From assembly GCF_001269885.1 (NCBI RefSeq), contig NZ_LHVH01000017.1, positions 434,001 through 498,000 on the forward strand: a stretch of DNA of 64,000 nucleotides. The letters are read 5' to 3'. Numbering within the stretch: the first letter of the stretch is position 1; each line of letters opens with the position of its first letter. The stretch comes from Pseudomonas kilonensis (GTDB taxonomy: Bacteria > Pseudomonadota > Gammaproteobacteria > Pseudomonadales > Pseudomonadaceae). A model generated the notes under the pieces. It was not told where the DNA came from. It was given only the letters and a program-made list of their open reading frames with translations, and searched no databases. Shown here in pieces: positions 21,720 to 30,548 of the stretch. Position numbers and translations under genes: made by a program.

Positions 21720-23414
21720 ATGAGCGAAAGCTTTGCGGAACTCTTTGAAGAAAGCCTGAAAACCCTGAACCTTCAGGCAGGCTCCATCATCACCGGTGTT
21801 ATCGTTGATATCGATTACCAAGCTCGCTGGGTAACCGTTCACGCTGGTCTGAAGTCTGAAGCACTCATCCCGCTTGAGCAGTTCTACAACGACGCTGGCG
21901 AACTGAACATCAACGTCGGTGACGAAGTTCACGTTGCGCTGGACTCGGTTGAAGATGGCTTTGGTGAAACCAAGCTGTCCCGTGAAAAAGCCAAGCGCGC
22001 TGAATGCTGGATCGTTCTGGAAGCGGCTTTCGCAGCTGAGGAAGTGGTCAAGGGCGTTATCAACGGTAAGGTTAAAGGCGGCTTCACTGTCGACGTTAAC
22101 GGCATCCGTGCGTTCCTGCCAGGTTCCCTGGTTGACGTCCGTCCAGTGCGCGATACCACGCACCTGGAAGGCAAAGAGCTGGAATTCAAGGTCATCAAGC
22201 TGGACCAGAAGCGCAACAACGTTGTCGTTTCCCGTCGCAGTGTCCTGGAAGCCGAGAACTCCGCCGAGCGTGAAGCTCTGCTGGAATCGCTGCAGGAAGG
22301 CCAGCAGGTCAAGGGTATTGTCAAAAACCTCACCGATTACGGCGCATTCGTCGATCTGGGTGGCGTCGATGGCCTGCTGCACATCACCGACATGGCCTGG
22401 AAGCGTATCAAGCATCCTTCGGAAATCGTCAACGTTGGCGACGAGATCGATGTCAAGGTTCTGAAGTACGATCGCGAGCGCAATCGTGTTTCCCTGGGCC
22501 TCAAGCAACTGGGTGAAGATCCATGGGTCGCTATCAAAGCCCGTTACCCAGAAAGCACCCGCGTCACCGCTCGTGTTACCAACCTCACCGACTACGGCTG
22601 CTTCGCTGAGCTGGAAGAAGGCGTTGAAGGCCTGGTACACGTTTCCGAAATGGACTGGACCAACAAGAACATCCACCCTTCGAAAGTCGTACAAGTCGGC
22701 GACGAAGTGGAAGTCATGGTTCTGGACATCGACGAAGAGCGTCGTCGTATCTCCCTCGGCATCAAGCAGTGCAAGTCCAACCCATGGGAAGACTTCTCTG
22801 GCCAGTTCAACAAGGGCGATAAAATCTCCGGCACCATCAAGTCGATCACCGATTTCGGTATCTTCATTGGTCTGGACGGCGGCATCGACGGCCTGGTTCA
22901 CCTGTCCGACATCTCCTGGAACGAAGTGGGCGAAGAAGCCGTACGTCGTTTCAAGAAGGGCGACGAGCTGGACACCGTTATCCTGTCGGTTGACCCAGAG
23001 CGCGAGCGCATCTCCCTGGGTATCAAGCAACTGGAAAGCGATCCGTTCTCCGAGTACGTTCAAGAGAACGACAAAGGCGCAATCGTTAAGGGCATCGTGA
23101 AAGAAGTTGACGCCAAAGGCGCCATCATCACCTTGGCCGACGATATCGAAGCGACTCTGAAAGCCTCCGAAATCAGCCGTGACCGCGTTGAAGACGCGCG
23201 CAACGTTCTGAAAGAAGGCGAAGAAGTAGAAGCCAAGATCATCAGCGTTGACCGCAAGAGCCGCGTAATCCAGCTCTCCATCAAGTCGAAAGACGATGCT
23301 GAAGAGAAAGAAGCAATCCAGAGCCTGCGCGACAAGCCAGCTACCTCTGACATTGCTGCTGGTCCTACCACTCTGGGCGACCTGCTGCGTGCACAAATGG
23401 AAAAACAGAACTGA
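21720..23414 (+). CDS. rpsA: 30S ribosomal protein S1
   Basis: Protein of 564 residues with six S1/OB-fold RNA-binding repeats, at about 20-87, 105-170, 190-260, 275-347, 362-434 and 450-520. The later repeats each show the G.V..lTDyG.Fv.l pattern. It delivers mRNA to the 30S subunit and supports translation of messages with weak or structured ribosome binding sites. Codon use is strongly biased to preferred codons, as for a highly expressed gene. Gene order cmk-rpsA-ihfB is conserved in gammaproteobacteria. Confidence 0.98.
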   Translation: MSESFAELFEESLKTLNLQAGSIITGVIVDIDYQARWVTVHAGLKSEALIPLEQFYNDAGELNINVGDEVHVALDSVEDGFGETKLSREKAKRAECWIVLEAAFAAEEVVKGVINGKVKGGFTVDVNGIRAFLPGSLVDVRPVRDTTHLEGKELEFKVIKLDQKRNNVVVSRRSVLEAENSAEREALLESLQEGQQVKGIVKNLTDYGAFVDLGGVDGLLHITDMAWKRIKHPSEIVNVGDEIDVKVLKYDRERNRVSLGLKQLGEDPWVAIKARYPESTRVTARVTNLTDYGCFAELEEGVEGLVHVSEMDWTNKNIHPSKVVQVGDEVEVMVLDIDEERRRISLGIKQCKSNPWEDFSGQFNKGDKISGTIKSITDFGIFIGLDGGIDGLVHLSDISWNEVGEEAVRRFKKGDELDTVILSVDPERERISLGIKQLESDPFSEYVQENDKGAIVKGIVKEVDAKGAIITLADDIEATLKASEISRDRVEDARNVLKEGEEVEAKIISVDRKSRVIQLSIKSKDDAEEKEAIQSLRDKPATSDIAAGPTTLGDLLRAQMEKQN

Positions 23415-23431
23415 GTTCTGTCAGACCATAG

Positions 23432-23460
23432 AAAAAGGGCGACTTCGGTCGCCCTTTTTT
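23432..23460 (+). terminator. rpsA terminator
   Basis: Perfect intrinsic terminator: A-run, stem gggcgac/gtcgccc closed by a ttcg tetraloop, then a T-run. Seventeen bases separate it from the rpsA stop. Confidence 0.95.
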
Positions 23461-23644
23461 GTGCCTGCGATATTTTCAGATTTTTCCGACTCCCATAAGC
23501 GCCGCCAAAGTGCGACCATTCGAGATGCTACGAAACCAACCCCTCAACCGGAGTGTCTCTTTTATGAAGCAGATCAATAATCTATCCAAGGGAGTTCCGG
23601 CTTGTGTGCGTAATGGGTCCAGGCTCTCTACCTAAAGGATCTGA

Positions 23645-23923
23645 ATGAACAAGTTCTTTCTGGTGTTGGTCGTCCTGATGCTGGCGGGTTGCTCTACAAG
23701 CGCCAAGACCCACGCAGTGCGTGGTGTCAGCGGTATCGAGGTCGACTGCTCGGGATTGGGTTCCGGCTGGGAGAAGTGCCATAAGAGAGCTGCAAGGGAG
23801 TGTAAAGGTGCTGGCTACAAGGTGATTACCCGATCCGACGACGCGAAGGACGAAGATTGGTACCCCTTTGGTTTCAATCCGGCTGGCTATGTGACTCGAA
23901 CGATGCTGGTCATCTGTCGATAG
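23645..23923 (+). CDS. Small predicted lipoprotein
   Basis: Protein of 92 residues with a lipoprotein signal peptide: hydrophobic stretch FFLVLVVLMLAG followed by the lipobox LAGC, with the lipidated Cys near residue 16. The mature part carries four further Cys (VDCSG, EKCHKRA, RECKG, LVIC-R end), compatible with two disulfides in the periplasm. AAAGGA lies upstream of the ATG. It matches no family I can name. It stands alone between rpsA and ihfB. Confidence 0.7.
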   Translation: MNKFFLVLVVLMLAGCSTSAKTHAVRGVSGIEVDCSGLGSGWEKCHKRAARECKGAGYKVITRSDDAKDEDWYPFGFNPAGYVTRTMLVICR

Positions 23924-24059
23924 CATCTCCCTGCTTGCGCGGAAAGAGGTGGTAGGGGAGTCAGGAAGAATGTCAATACTTGGGCTGTTCAAATCCCTCC
24001 GGTCATGCTAAAACCTTTTCAAGCGATTTTCCTAGCTGCTTGAAAAAGAAGGGAAAAAT

Positions 24060-24356
24060 ATGACGAAGTCGGAGTTGATCGAACGAATTGTCACCCATCA
24101 AGGGCTACTCTCATCCAAGGATGTGGAGCTGGCCATCAAGACCATGCTTGAACAAATGTCCCAATGCCTGGCTACGGGAGATCGTATCGAAATCCGTGGT
24201 TTCGGCAGCTTTTCCCTGCATTACCGCGCTCCGCGGGTGGGGCGCAATCCCAAAACGGGTCAGTCCGTCAGTCTTGATGGGAAGTTCGTTCCTCATTTCA
24301 AGCCGGGTAAAGAGCTTAGGGATCGGGTGAATGAGGAGGAGGGGGATGAGCTCTGA
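24060..24356 (+). CDS. ihfB: Integration host factor subunit beta
   Basis: DNA-bending HU/IHF protein of 98 residues. It has the conserved DNA-intercalating arm signature RVGRNPKTG with Pro, and [10 protein letters not shown]. It pairs with IhfA and acts in recombination, replication and sigma-54 promoters. Its position marks the left border of the O-antigen locus, as in P. aeruginosa where the locus lies between ihfB and wbpM. Start chosen by a GAAGGGAAAA run just upstream. Confidence 0.97.
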   Translation: MTKSELIERIVTHQGLLSSKDVELAIKTMLEQMSQCLATGDRIEIRGFGSFSLHYRAPRVGRNPKTGQSVSLDGKFVPHFKPGKELRDRVNEEEGDEL

Positions 24357-24382
24357 CGGAGCGCCAAAACAAAGGAATTCTC

Positions 24383-24607
24383 ATGCGGAACTTTAAACGC
24401 CTGGCCCTTGTCGTACTTGCGTTGCTCGTGGCTTCAGCTATCGTCCTGTTCGTGCTTGAAAACAACCAGCCAGTGGCACTGCTGTTTCTGGGCTGGTCAG
24501 CTCCGCAGCTTCCTGTCTCGGTGTTTGTGATCCTGGCGCTTCTCGCTGGTATGGTAGTCGGGCCGTCGCTTGCGTGGTTTCTAGGTATGCGTAGACGGCC
24601 GAAATAA
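24383..24607 (+). CDS. LapA-domain (DUF1049) inner-membrane protein
   Basis: Protein of 74 residues with two hydrophobic helices (about 6-24 and 43-66) joined by ENNQPVALLFLGW, the hallmark of the lipopolysaccharide assembly protein A domain family. In E. coli LapA, with LapB, controls LpxC turnover and lipopolysaccharide level; only the LapA part is found here. It starts 26 bases after ihfB, preceded by AAAGGAA. The 194 bases that follow are AT-rich and probably contain the wzz promoter. Confidence 0.8.
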   Translation: MRNFKRLALVVLALLVASAIVLFVLENNQPVALLFLGWSAPQLPVSVFVILALLAGMVVGPSLAWFLGMRRRPK

Positions 24608-24801
24608 TGGATGTGTGAGCCCAGTAGTCTTGGTGTAAGGATCACGGCCAATAACTTTGTTCTGACTATGGGGGGGCGTTTTGTTCGAATTTAACTTAGT
24701 TCAGTTTTCTGCTGTGTCTTTCGGGGTTTGGCCTGTCTTGCCTTTTAACGTATCCAGTGTGCCTATCAGCGCAATGTTAAGGAAAGGAAGCGAGGTTATC
24801 C

Positions 24802-25872
24802 ATGCGGGATAATCATACTGCAGCGTACGGTGAGGATGAAATCGATCTGATAGCCCTTGCTCGTGAACTTTGGATTCAAAAATGGCTAATTTTAGTCATT
24901 GCCCTGTTGGTCACTGCTGGGGCTGCCGCTTACGCGTTTCTCAGCAAGCCCGTCTATGAGGCAAAGCTTTTCATCATGCCGCCCACTCAGAATGAGATTG
25001 CTGAGTTGAACTATGGTCGTGGAAAAAGTAACGAGCTCGAAACTTATTCTATCAAGCATGTATACGATGTATTTGCTCGTAATCTGCAAGGTGAATCTCT
25101 TCGCCAAAACTTTTTCAATGAAATTTATCTCCCGTCGCTTGATGAAGCCCAGCGAAAGGGAGCTCTTGACCGTTTATATGAACGATTCTCACGGGAGCTG
25201 GTAGTCAAGGGGCCGGGTAAGGACACGCCGGACCGTTTCTCTGTGACTGTCCAAAGCGGCGATCCAATAAAGGCTACCGAGTGGGTAAAGACCTATGTGG
25301 CGCGCGCCAGCGAGGCGGCCGAGTCGGAGCTGATCAAGAACGTAACGACCGAAGCTTCCGTAAGAGCTCGCAACCTTGAGCAGCGCATTATTAGCTTACG
25401 TGAGACCGCGCAGCGGATACGCGAGGATCGGATTCAGCAACTGCGTGAAGCACTGAAAATTGCCGAGGCGATTGGCTTGACTACGCCAACCATAAACTCT
25501 TCTGCAGCTGTGGATATTACTGTAGATACCGGTAATAAGATGGATTATCAGAGGGGCAGCAAGGCGTTGGCTGCTGAAGTCGGTGCCCTGGAAGCGAGGG
25601 CTTCTGATGACGCGTTTATATCGGATTTGCGGAGTTTTCAGATGCGTTATAACTTTTATCGTAAGTTGAATATTGACTCTGAGCGCGTTTCGGTGTACCG
25701 ACAGGATGGTGGTGTTGAGGTACCGGAGAGTCCGATAAGGCCTAGAAAGGGCTTAATCTTGGTGTTGGGGGTTTTGGCTGGGCTTCTATCGGGTGGATTT
25801 GTAGCCTTGGTCCGGTATGTATTTAAGCGCAATCAAGAAGATCAACGGAGTAGGGAAGTTAGTCGCGGTTAG
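24802..25872 (+). CDS. wzz: O-antigen chain-length determinant Wzz
   Basis: Polysaccharide co-polymerase of 356 residues. One membrane helix lies near the N-terminus (about 28-48) and one near the C-terminus (about 315-337). The C-terminal helix carries the Pro/Gly-rich PESPIRPRKG entry motif typical of Wzz. The long periplasmic part between them is mostly helical and charged. It sets the O-antigen modal length together with the Wzy polymerase further along. It starts the O-antigen locus and is followed by its own terminator-like hairpin. Confidence 0.9.
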   Translation: MRDNHTAAYGEDEIDLIALARELWIQKWLILVIALLVTAGAAAYAFLSKPVYEAKLFIMPPTQNEIAELNYGRGKSNELETYSIKHVYDVFARNLQGESLRQNFFNEIYLPSLDEAQRKGALDRLYERFSRELVVKGPGKDTPDRFSVTVQSGDPIKATEWVKTYVARASEAAESELIKNVTTEASVRARNLEQRIISLRETAQRIREDRIQQLREALKIAEAIGLTTPTINSSAAVDITVDTGNKMDYQRGSKALAAEVGALEARASDDAFISDLRSFQMRYNFYRKLNIDSERVSVYRQDGGVEVPESPIRPRKGLILVLGVLAGLLSGGFVALVRYVFKRNQEDQRSREVSRG

Positions 25873-25924
25873 ATGCCATTTCATCCGCATAAATCATGAT
25901 TGATAGTTATAGCTCATGGTTAAA

Positions 25925-25934
25925 CAGTGCTCTG
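25925..25934 (+). promoter_or_regulatory. JUMPstart-like 5' box
   Basis: The 10 bases CAGTGCTCTG are identical to the 5' end of the JUMPstart element found before many enterobacterial O-antigen and capsule operons. An AGCC follows after a gap, as in JUMPstart, but the rest differs. See also the ops-like site at 26124. Confidence 0.4.
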
Positions 25935-25948
25935 ATTGGTTTCTATTG

Positions 25949-25992
25949 AGCCTGTCTGTGTTGGGTATTTCCCAGTTCAGACAGGCTTTCTT
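25949..25992 (+). terminator. Hairpin after wzz
   Basis: A 10-bp stem AGCCTGTCTG/CAGACAGGCT encloses a second GGG/CCC stem and is followed by ttctta. It can act as the wzz terminator or as an attenuator in the leader of the following operon. Confidence 0.65.
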
Positions 25993-26398
25993 ATGCTCAA
26001 GGAAAGCTCCCCGCGTCAGGGTTGGCAATTGATAGCTCCGCGTTACTGGTTGATATTTTTTTGGTGTCACGAACCGGCTTATCGCCTTACGCCGAGTTTG
26101 GAGTGCGGTTTTTTTGGTCGCTCGGCGGTAATGCTTTGAATCAAAGAAGGATGAATGTCCAGCTAAAGAGGGCTCCGGCTATGGTAACCATTGCCCTGGG
26201 AGGCCCTCACGCGTGGCCATGGATTACCCTTAACGCGATTTTCCTCAAGAGTAGGCATAATGCGCGCAGGTTGAGAGTATCTTCTGCGTGGTTGCTGGCC
26301 AGTGGGGCAGCTCGGCTAGTGCCAAAGGCCGAACGCAGGGATGAAAAGCGCTTCTTATGCAAGCAGTTAGCAGGTACGAACGTGAATAGACCAATGTA
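25993..26398. other. Long leader before the flippase gene
   Basis: 406 bases with no credible gene; two short frames here have TTG/ATG starts without ribosome binding sites and no protein-like composition. T-runs occur at about 26057-26064 and 26110-26115. A GGCGGTAATGCT sequence at 26124-26135 matches the first seven bases of the ops element GGCGGTAGCGTG. The promoter of the O-antigen operon is expected here or just upstream of the hairpin. Confidence 0.5.
26124..26135 (+). promoter_or_regulatory. ops-like element
   Basis: GGCGGTAATGCT resembles the ops pause site GGCGGTAGCGTG (identical over the first 7 bases) that recruits the elongation factor RfaH in long polysaccharide operons. The match is partial; its position about 275 bases before the flippase start is plausible. 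Confidence 0.3.
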
Positions 26399-27655
26399 AT
26401 GCTCGCTCGACATTTTTTACAGCTTTCCAATGTCGCAATTCGTGGCATGACGCTTGTCAGCAAATTTTTGCTGATTTTCTTTCTTGCCCGGTTTCTTGAT
26501 CCGGTCGAGCTAGGTATCTATGGTTTGTTGGCAGCGACTGTTGGCTATTCGCTGTATTTCCTCGGGTTCGATTTCTATACCTATAGCACTCGTGAACTGC
26601 TCGCCCGCGAGCGTCACGAGTGGGGCGGGCTACTCAAGGCTCAAGGAGCGTTGACCTTGGTGCTCTACGTCATTTTTTTACCGCTGTTGAGCCTGGTTTT
26701 TATCGAAGGCTTGCTCCCAATGAAGATTATCGGTTGGTTCTTCGCTTTGCTGATACTTGAACATCTGACTCAGGAATTGGGTCGCTTGCTGATCGCGATT
26801 TCGGATCAACTCTTTGCGAGCCTGGTACTTTTTTTTCGTTCGGGGGTCTGGGCCGTCCTGATCACGGGATTGATGTTCGTTGAACCTAACACGCGAAATC
26901 TGGACATGGTATTCGGTGCTTGGACGCTGGGATCGGCGACAGCGCTTTTTCTAGGTATATACCGCGTCAAGCGCATGGGGCTATCTGGTTGGCGGCAAGG
27001 TGTTGACTGGGCCTGGATCATCAAGGGATTAAAAGTAGCGTCCGCGTTGCTGATTGCGACATTGGCTATTCGGGGGGTCTTCACTTTGGACCGTTACTGG
27101 TTCCAGGACCTTGCGGGATTGGACGTGCTAGGTGCTTATGTCTTGTTCACGGGCGTCAGTATGGCGTTGATGTCATTTCTGGATGCAGGTGTATTTGCAT
27201 TTACTTATCCAGGGCTGATCAGTGCCTACCAGCGGCGCGATCCAGACGGCTTTCGTCACGGTATACGCAGGTTATTGTTACAGACCGTTGGTCTTTGCGG
27301 TGTTTTTTCGATAGTCGCACTGGTTACGATAGGCCCATTGCTGGGTTGGTTGGGCAAGCCGCTTTACAGTGAGCAGCAGGGGCTTTTCGTCTGGATCCTT
27401 TTTGCTACGGTACTCTACGCTCTGGGCATGATTCCCCACTATGGATTATATGCCCAGGGTCGTGATAAACCGATCATTCATAGCCATATAGCCAGTTTGA
27501 TCATTTTCGTTCTGGCGACTTGGAGTTTTGTGCAAACCTGGCCTCATCTCGCGGTGCCGCTAGGGCTGTGCGTCAGCTTTTTTGTCGTTTTGTGCTGGAA
27601 ATCGTGGAGCTTCTATCGCCTCACCCCGGTACCTTACCGTTTATTTCAATCCTGA
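26399..27655 (+). CDS. wzx: Wzx-type O-antigen flippase
   Basis: Very hydrophobic protein of 418 residues with about 12 predicted membrane helices and an overall pattern of the MATE/MVF polysaccharide exporter superfamily (RfbX/Wzx). An early LLIFFLARFLDPVELGIYG segment is typical of these proteins. It would move undecaprenyl-diphosphate-linked O units across the inner membrane. No ABC-type O-antigen exporter is present, so a Wzx/Wzy route is likely. The ATG at 26399 has a poor ribosome binding site; the ATG at 26447 is an alternative. It is the first gene of the long O-antigen operon. Confidence 0.8.
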   Translation: MLARHFLQLSNVAIRGMTLVSKFLLIFFLARFLDPVELGIYGLLAATVGYSLYFLGFDFYTYSTRELLARERHEWGGLLKAQGALTLVLYVIFLPLLSLVFIEGLLPMKIIGWFFALLILEHLTQELGRLLIAISDQLFASLVLFFRSGVWAVLITGLMFVEPNTRNLDMVFGAWTLGSATALFLGIYRVKRMGLSGWRQGVDWAWIIKGLKVASALLIATLAIRGVFTLDRYWFQDLAGLDVLGAYVLFTGVSMALMSFLDAGVFAFTYPGLISAYQRRDPDGFRHGIRRLLLQTVGLCGVFSIVALVTIGPLLGWLGKPLYSEQQGLFVWILFATVLYALGMIPHYGLYAQGRDKPIIHSHIASLIIFVLATWSFVQTWPHLAVPLGLCVSFFVVLCWKSWSFYRLTPVPYRLFQS

Positions 27656-27687
27656 CTCCGTGCAGGAAGCAACCAAGGGACGCGTCA

Positions 27688-28686
27688 ATGTTCACCAATA
27701 AAACCATTCTCATCACCGGTGGTACCGGCTCTTTTGGTAACACGTTTGTGCCAATGACCCTGGCCAAATACAACCCGAAAAAGATCATCATCTTTTCCCG
27801 AGATGAAATGAAGCAATGGGACATGGCGAAGAAATTCGAGGGTGATTCCCGCGTTCGATTCTTCATCGGCGACGTCCGCGACAAGGAGCGCTTGTACCGG
27901 GCCCTGGACGGTGTCGATTATGTGGTTCACGCAGCGGCGACCAAGATCGTGCCGACCGCGGAATACAACCCCTTCGAGTGCATCAAGACCAATATCAATG
28001 GCGCCATGAACCTGATCGATGCCTGTATCGACAAAGGCATCAAGCGCGTTGTCGCGTTGTCCACCGACAAGGCCAGCAGCCCAATCAACCTGTATGGCGC
28101 CACCAAATTGGCGTCGGATAAGCTGTTTGTTGCCGGTAACTCCTACGCCGGCGGCCATGAAACCCGCATGGCGGTTGTGCGTTATGGCAACGTGATGGGG
28201 TCGCGCGGATCGGTAATTCCGTTCTTTATGTCGATCAAAGACAAAGGTGAATTACCGATCACCGACGAACGCATGACCCGTTTCATGATTTCCTTGGAAG
28301 AGGGCGTCGAACTGGTCTGGCATGCCTTCGAAGACATGGAAGGCGGCGAGATTTATGTGAAGAAGATTCCGTCGATGAAAGTGACAGACCTCGCTCGTGT
28401 CGTTGCACCTGACGCTACCCAAAAGATCGTCGGCATTCGTCCTGGCGAAAAATTGCATGAGCAGATGATCAGCGCCGAAGACTCTTACTACACGTACGAG
28501 TATCCTGAACACTTCAAGATCCTGCCTGTTATCAACGAATGGGCAACCTGCCCCAAACGTATCAAAGACGGCAAAAAGGTCGCTGAAGGCTTCGTTTACG
28601 CCAGTGACAACAACACTGAGTGGATGAGCGATGAAGATCTAAAAAACTGGATCACCCTCAACGAAGCCAAGATCGGGAGTATCTGA
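27688..28686 (+). CDS. pseB: UDP-N-acetylglucosamine 4,6-dehydratase (inverting) PseB
   Basis: Protein of 332 residues, extended SDR family. It has the NAD(P) loop TGGTGSFGNTFV at the N-terminus and the catalytic region LSTDKASSPINLYGATK. It performs the first step to pseudaminic acid: 4,6-dehydration and C5 epimerisation of UDP-GlcNAc. The short length, without the membrane domain seen in WbpM, and the following pseC set it apart from the WbpM type. The start at 27688 follows CAAGGGA; the frame also opens earlier inside wzx. Confidence 0.95.
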   Translation: MFTNKTILITGGTGSFGNTFVPMTLAKYNPKKIIIFSRDEMKQWDMAKKFEGDSRVRFFIGDVRDKERLYRALDGVDYVVHAAATKIVPTAEYNPFECIKTNINGAMNLIDACIDKGIKRVVALSTDKASSPINLYGATKLASDKLFVAGNSYAGGHETRMAVVRYGNVMGSRGSVIPFFMSIKDKGELPITDERMTRFMISLEEGVELVWHAFEDMEGGEIYVKKIPSMKVTDLARVVAPDATQKIVGIRPGEKLHEQMISAEDSYYTYEYPEHFKILPVINEWATCPKRIKDGKKVAEGFVYASDNNTEWMSDEDLKNWITLNEAKIGSI

Positions 28687-28689
28687 TAC

Positions 28690-29850
28690 ATGATCCCCTA
28701 CGGTCGCCAGGACATAACCCAAGCTGACATCGATGCGGTGATTGGGGTGTTGCAATCCGACTTCCTCACCCAAGGCCCCATGGTGCCCCGCTTCGAACAG
28801 CAGGTTGCCCAGCATGTGGGTGCCAGCCATGCGCTGGCGGTGAACAGCGCGACGTCCGCGCTGCATATCGCTTGTCTTGCACTGGGTCTTGGCCCAGGTG
28901 ACCGTTTGTGGACAAGCCCCATTACCTTCGTGGCTTCTGCCAACTGCGGGTTGTATTGCGGGGCGCAGGTTGATTTCGTGGATATCGATCCACGTACCTA
29001 CAATCTTTGCCCTCTGGCGCTGGAGCGCAAGCTGGAGCAGGCCAAACGAGAAGATGCGTTGCCCAAAGTTGTTGTGGCTGTCCATCTCTGTGGTCAGCCC
29101 TGCGACATGCAGGCGATCCACGCTTTGGCCCAGCGCTATGGCTTCAAAGTAATCGAGGACGCCTCTCACGCTATCGGCGGCAAATACCAAGGCGAGTTTA
29201 TTGGTAGCGGTAAATACAGCGACATTACTGTATTCAGTTTTCACCCGGTAAAGATCATTACCACCGCTGAAGGCGGCATGGTTTTGACCAACGACGCCGA
29301 ACTGGCCAATAAAATGGCTCTGCTGCGTAGCCACGGCATTACCCGCGATGCGCAACAGATGACCCATGAGTCGGATGGTCCCTGGTATTACCAGCAGATT
29401 GATTTGGGTTTCAATTACCGAATGACCGAGCTGCAGGCTGCCTTGGGCGTCAGTCAGATGGAGCGTCTGGATCAATACATCGCCCGCCGCCATCAATTGG
29501 CTGCGCGCTACAACGATCTGTTGGCGGCATTGCCAGTCACAATCCCTTGGCAACACGCCGACAGTTACTCGGGCCTGCATCTTTATGTGATTCGTTTGCA
29601 GCTGGATAAAATCAGCAAGACCCACCGTCAGGTATTCGAATCGCTGCGTGAGCAAGGCATTGGCGTGAACCTGCATTACATTCCGGTTCACACCCAGCCT
29701 TACTATGCGCAGATGGGCTTCAAGCCTGAGGACTTTCCGGCAGCGCAAGATTACTACCGTGAAGCCATAAGCATCCCGATGTTCCAGACCATGAGCAATG
29801 AACAGCAGGATCAGGTAGTTACCGCCATGGCCAAGGCTCTGCAAGCATGA
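28690..29850 (+). CDS. pseC: UDP-4-amino-4,6-dideoxy-AltNAc transaminase PseC
   Basis: DegT/DnrJ/EryC1-family PLP aminotransferase of 386 residues. The PLP lysine lies in FSFHPVKIITTAEGG; an early MIPYGRQDI start and NSATSALHIAC motif are typical of PseC. It aminates the PseB keto product at C4 using glutamate, the second step. It begins 3 bases after pseB and overlaps pseF by 4 bases (ATGA), so these genes are translated together. Confidence 0.95.
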   Translation: MIPYGRQDITQADIDAVIGVLQSDFLTQGPMVPRFEQQVAQHVGASHALAVNSATSALHIACLALGLGPGDRLWTSPITFVASANCGLYCGAQVDFVDIDPRTYNLCPLALERKLEQAKREDALPKVVVAVHLCGQPCDMQAIHALAQRYGFKVIEDASHAIGGKYQGEFIGSGKYSDITVFSFHPVKIITTAEGGMVLTNDAELANKMALLRSHGITRDAQQMTHESDGPWYYQQIDLGFNYRMTELQAALGVSQMERLDQYIARRHQLAARYNDLLAALPVTIPWQHADSYSGLHLYVIRLQLDKISKTHRQVFESLREQGIGVNLHYIPVHTQPYYAQMGFKPEDFPAAQDYYREAISIPMFQTMSNEQQDQVVTAMAKALQA

Positions 29851-30548
29851 AACTGGCCGTCATTCCTGCCCGGGGTGGCAGCAAGCGCATACCGCGAAAA
29901 AACATCAAGGCGTTTTGCGGTAAGCCGATGATTGCTTGGTCAATTGAAGCCGCATTGCAAAGTGGCTGCTTTGATCAAGTCATTGTCTCGACCGATGATC
30001 AGGAAATTGCTGAAGTTGCCCGCCAATACGGAGCCAGTGTTCCGTTCATGCGTCCTGCGGAATTGTCTGATGATTACACCGGAACCATACCGGTGATTCA
30101 GCAGGCCATTGAATGGTGCAGGGCTGATGGGTTTGATGCCCGCCAGGTATGCTGTTTGTACGCGACCGCACCTTTCGTTAGTCCGGTAGATTTGCGCCGT
30201 GGCTTGGATATCCTTGAACAAACCGGTAGCCAGTACGCATTTTCGGTGACCAGCTATGCATTTCCGATACAGCGGGCGATTCGCTTGACGGAAGCAGGAC
30301 GTGTTGAAATGTTCAGTCCTGAACATTTCAACACCCGTTCTCAAGACCTTGAAGAAAGCTACCACGACGCCGGACAATTCTACTGGGGACAGGCAAGCGC
30401 TTGGCTGGAAGGGAAAATGATCTTCAGCCCTGAATCCAGCGCGGTTTTATTGCCGCGCCACCGTGTGCAGGACATCGATACTCCCGAAGACTGGGTTCGT
30501 GCCGAATGGTTGTACAAAGCATTTCAAGCTGAGTCGAGTCAGCAGTGA
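29847..30548 (+). CDS. pseF: Pseudaminic acid cytidylyltransferase PseF
   Basis: CMP-sugar synthetase of 233 residues related to NeuA. The N-terminal nucleotide loop is PARGGSKRIPRKN, followed by KPMIAWSIEAA and VSTDDQEIAEVA. It activates pseudaminic acid with CTP to CMP-Pse, the last step before transfer. It overlaps pseC at the start and pseG at the end. Confidence 0.93.
   Translation: MKLAVIPARGGSKRIPRKNIKAFCGKPMIAWSIEAALQSGCFDQVIVSTDDQEIAEVARQYGASVPFMRPAELSDDYTGTIPVIQQAIEWCRADGFDARQVCCLYATAPFVSPVDLRRGLDILEQTGSQYAFSVTSYAFPIQRAIRLTEAGRVEMFSPEHFNTRSQDLEESYHDAGQFYWGQASAWLEGKMIFSPESSAVLLPRHRVQDIDTPEDWVRAEWLYKAFQAESSQQ

Noticed and set aside
26022..26399. Frame of 125 codons before wzx
   Set aside because: TTG start, no ribosome binding site, no recognisable protein features; better explained as a leader region.
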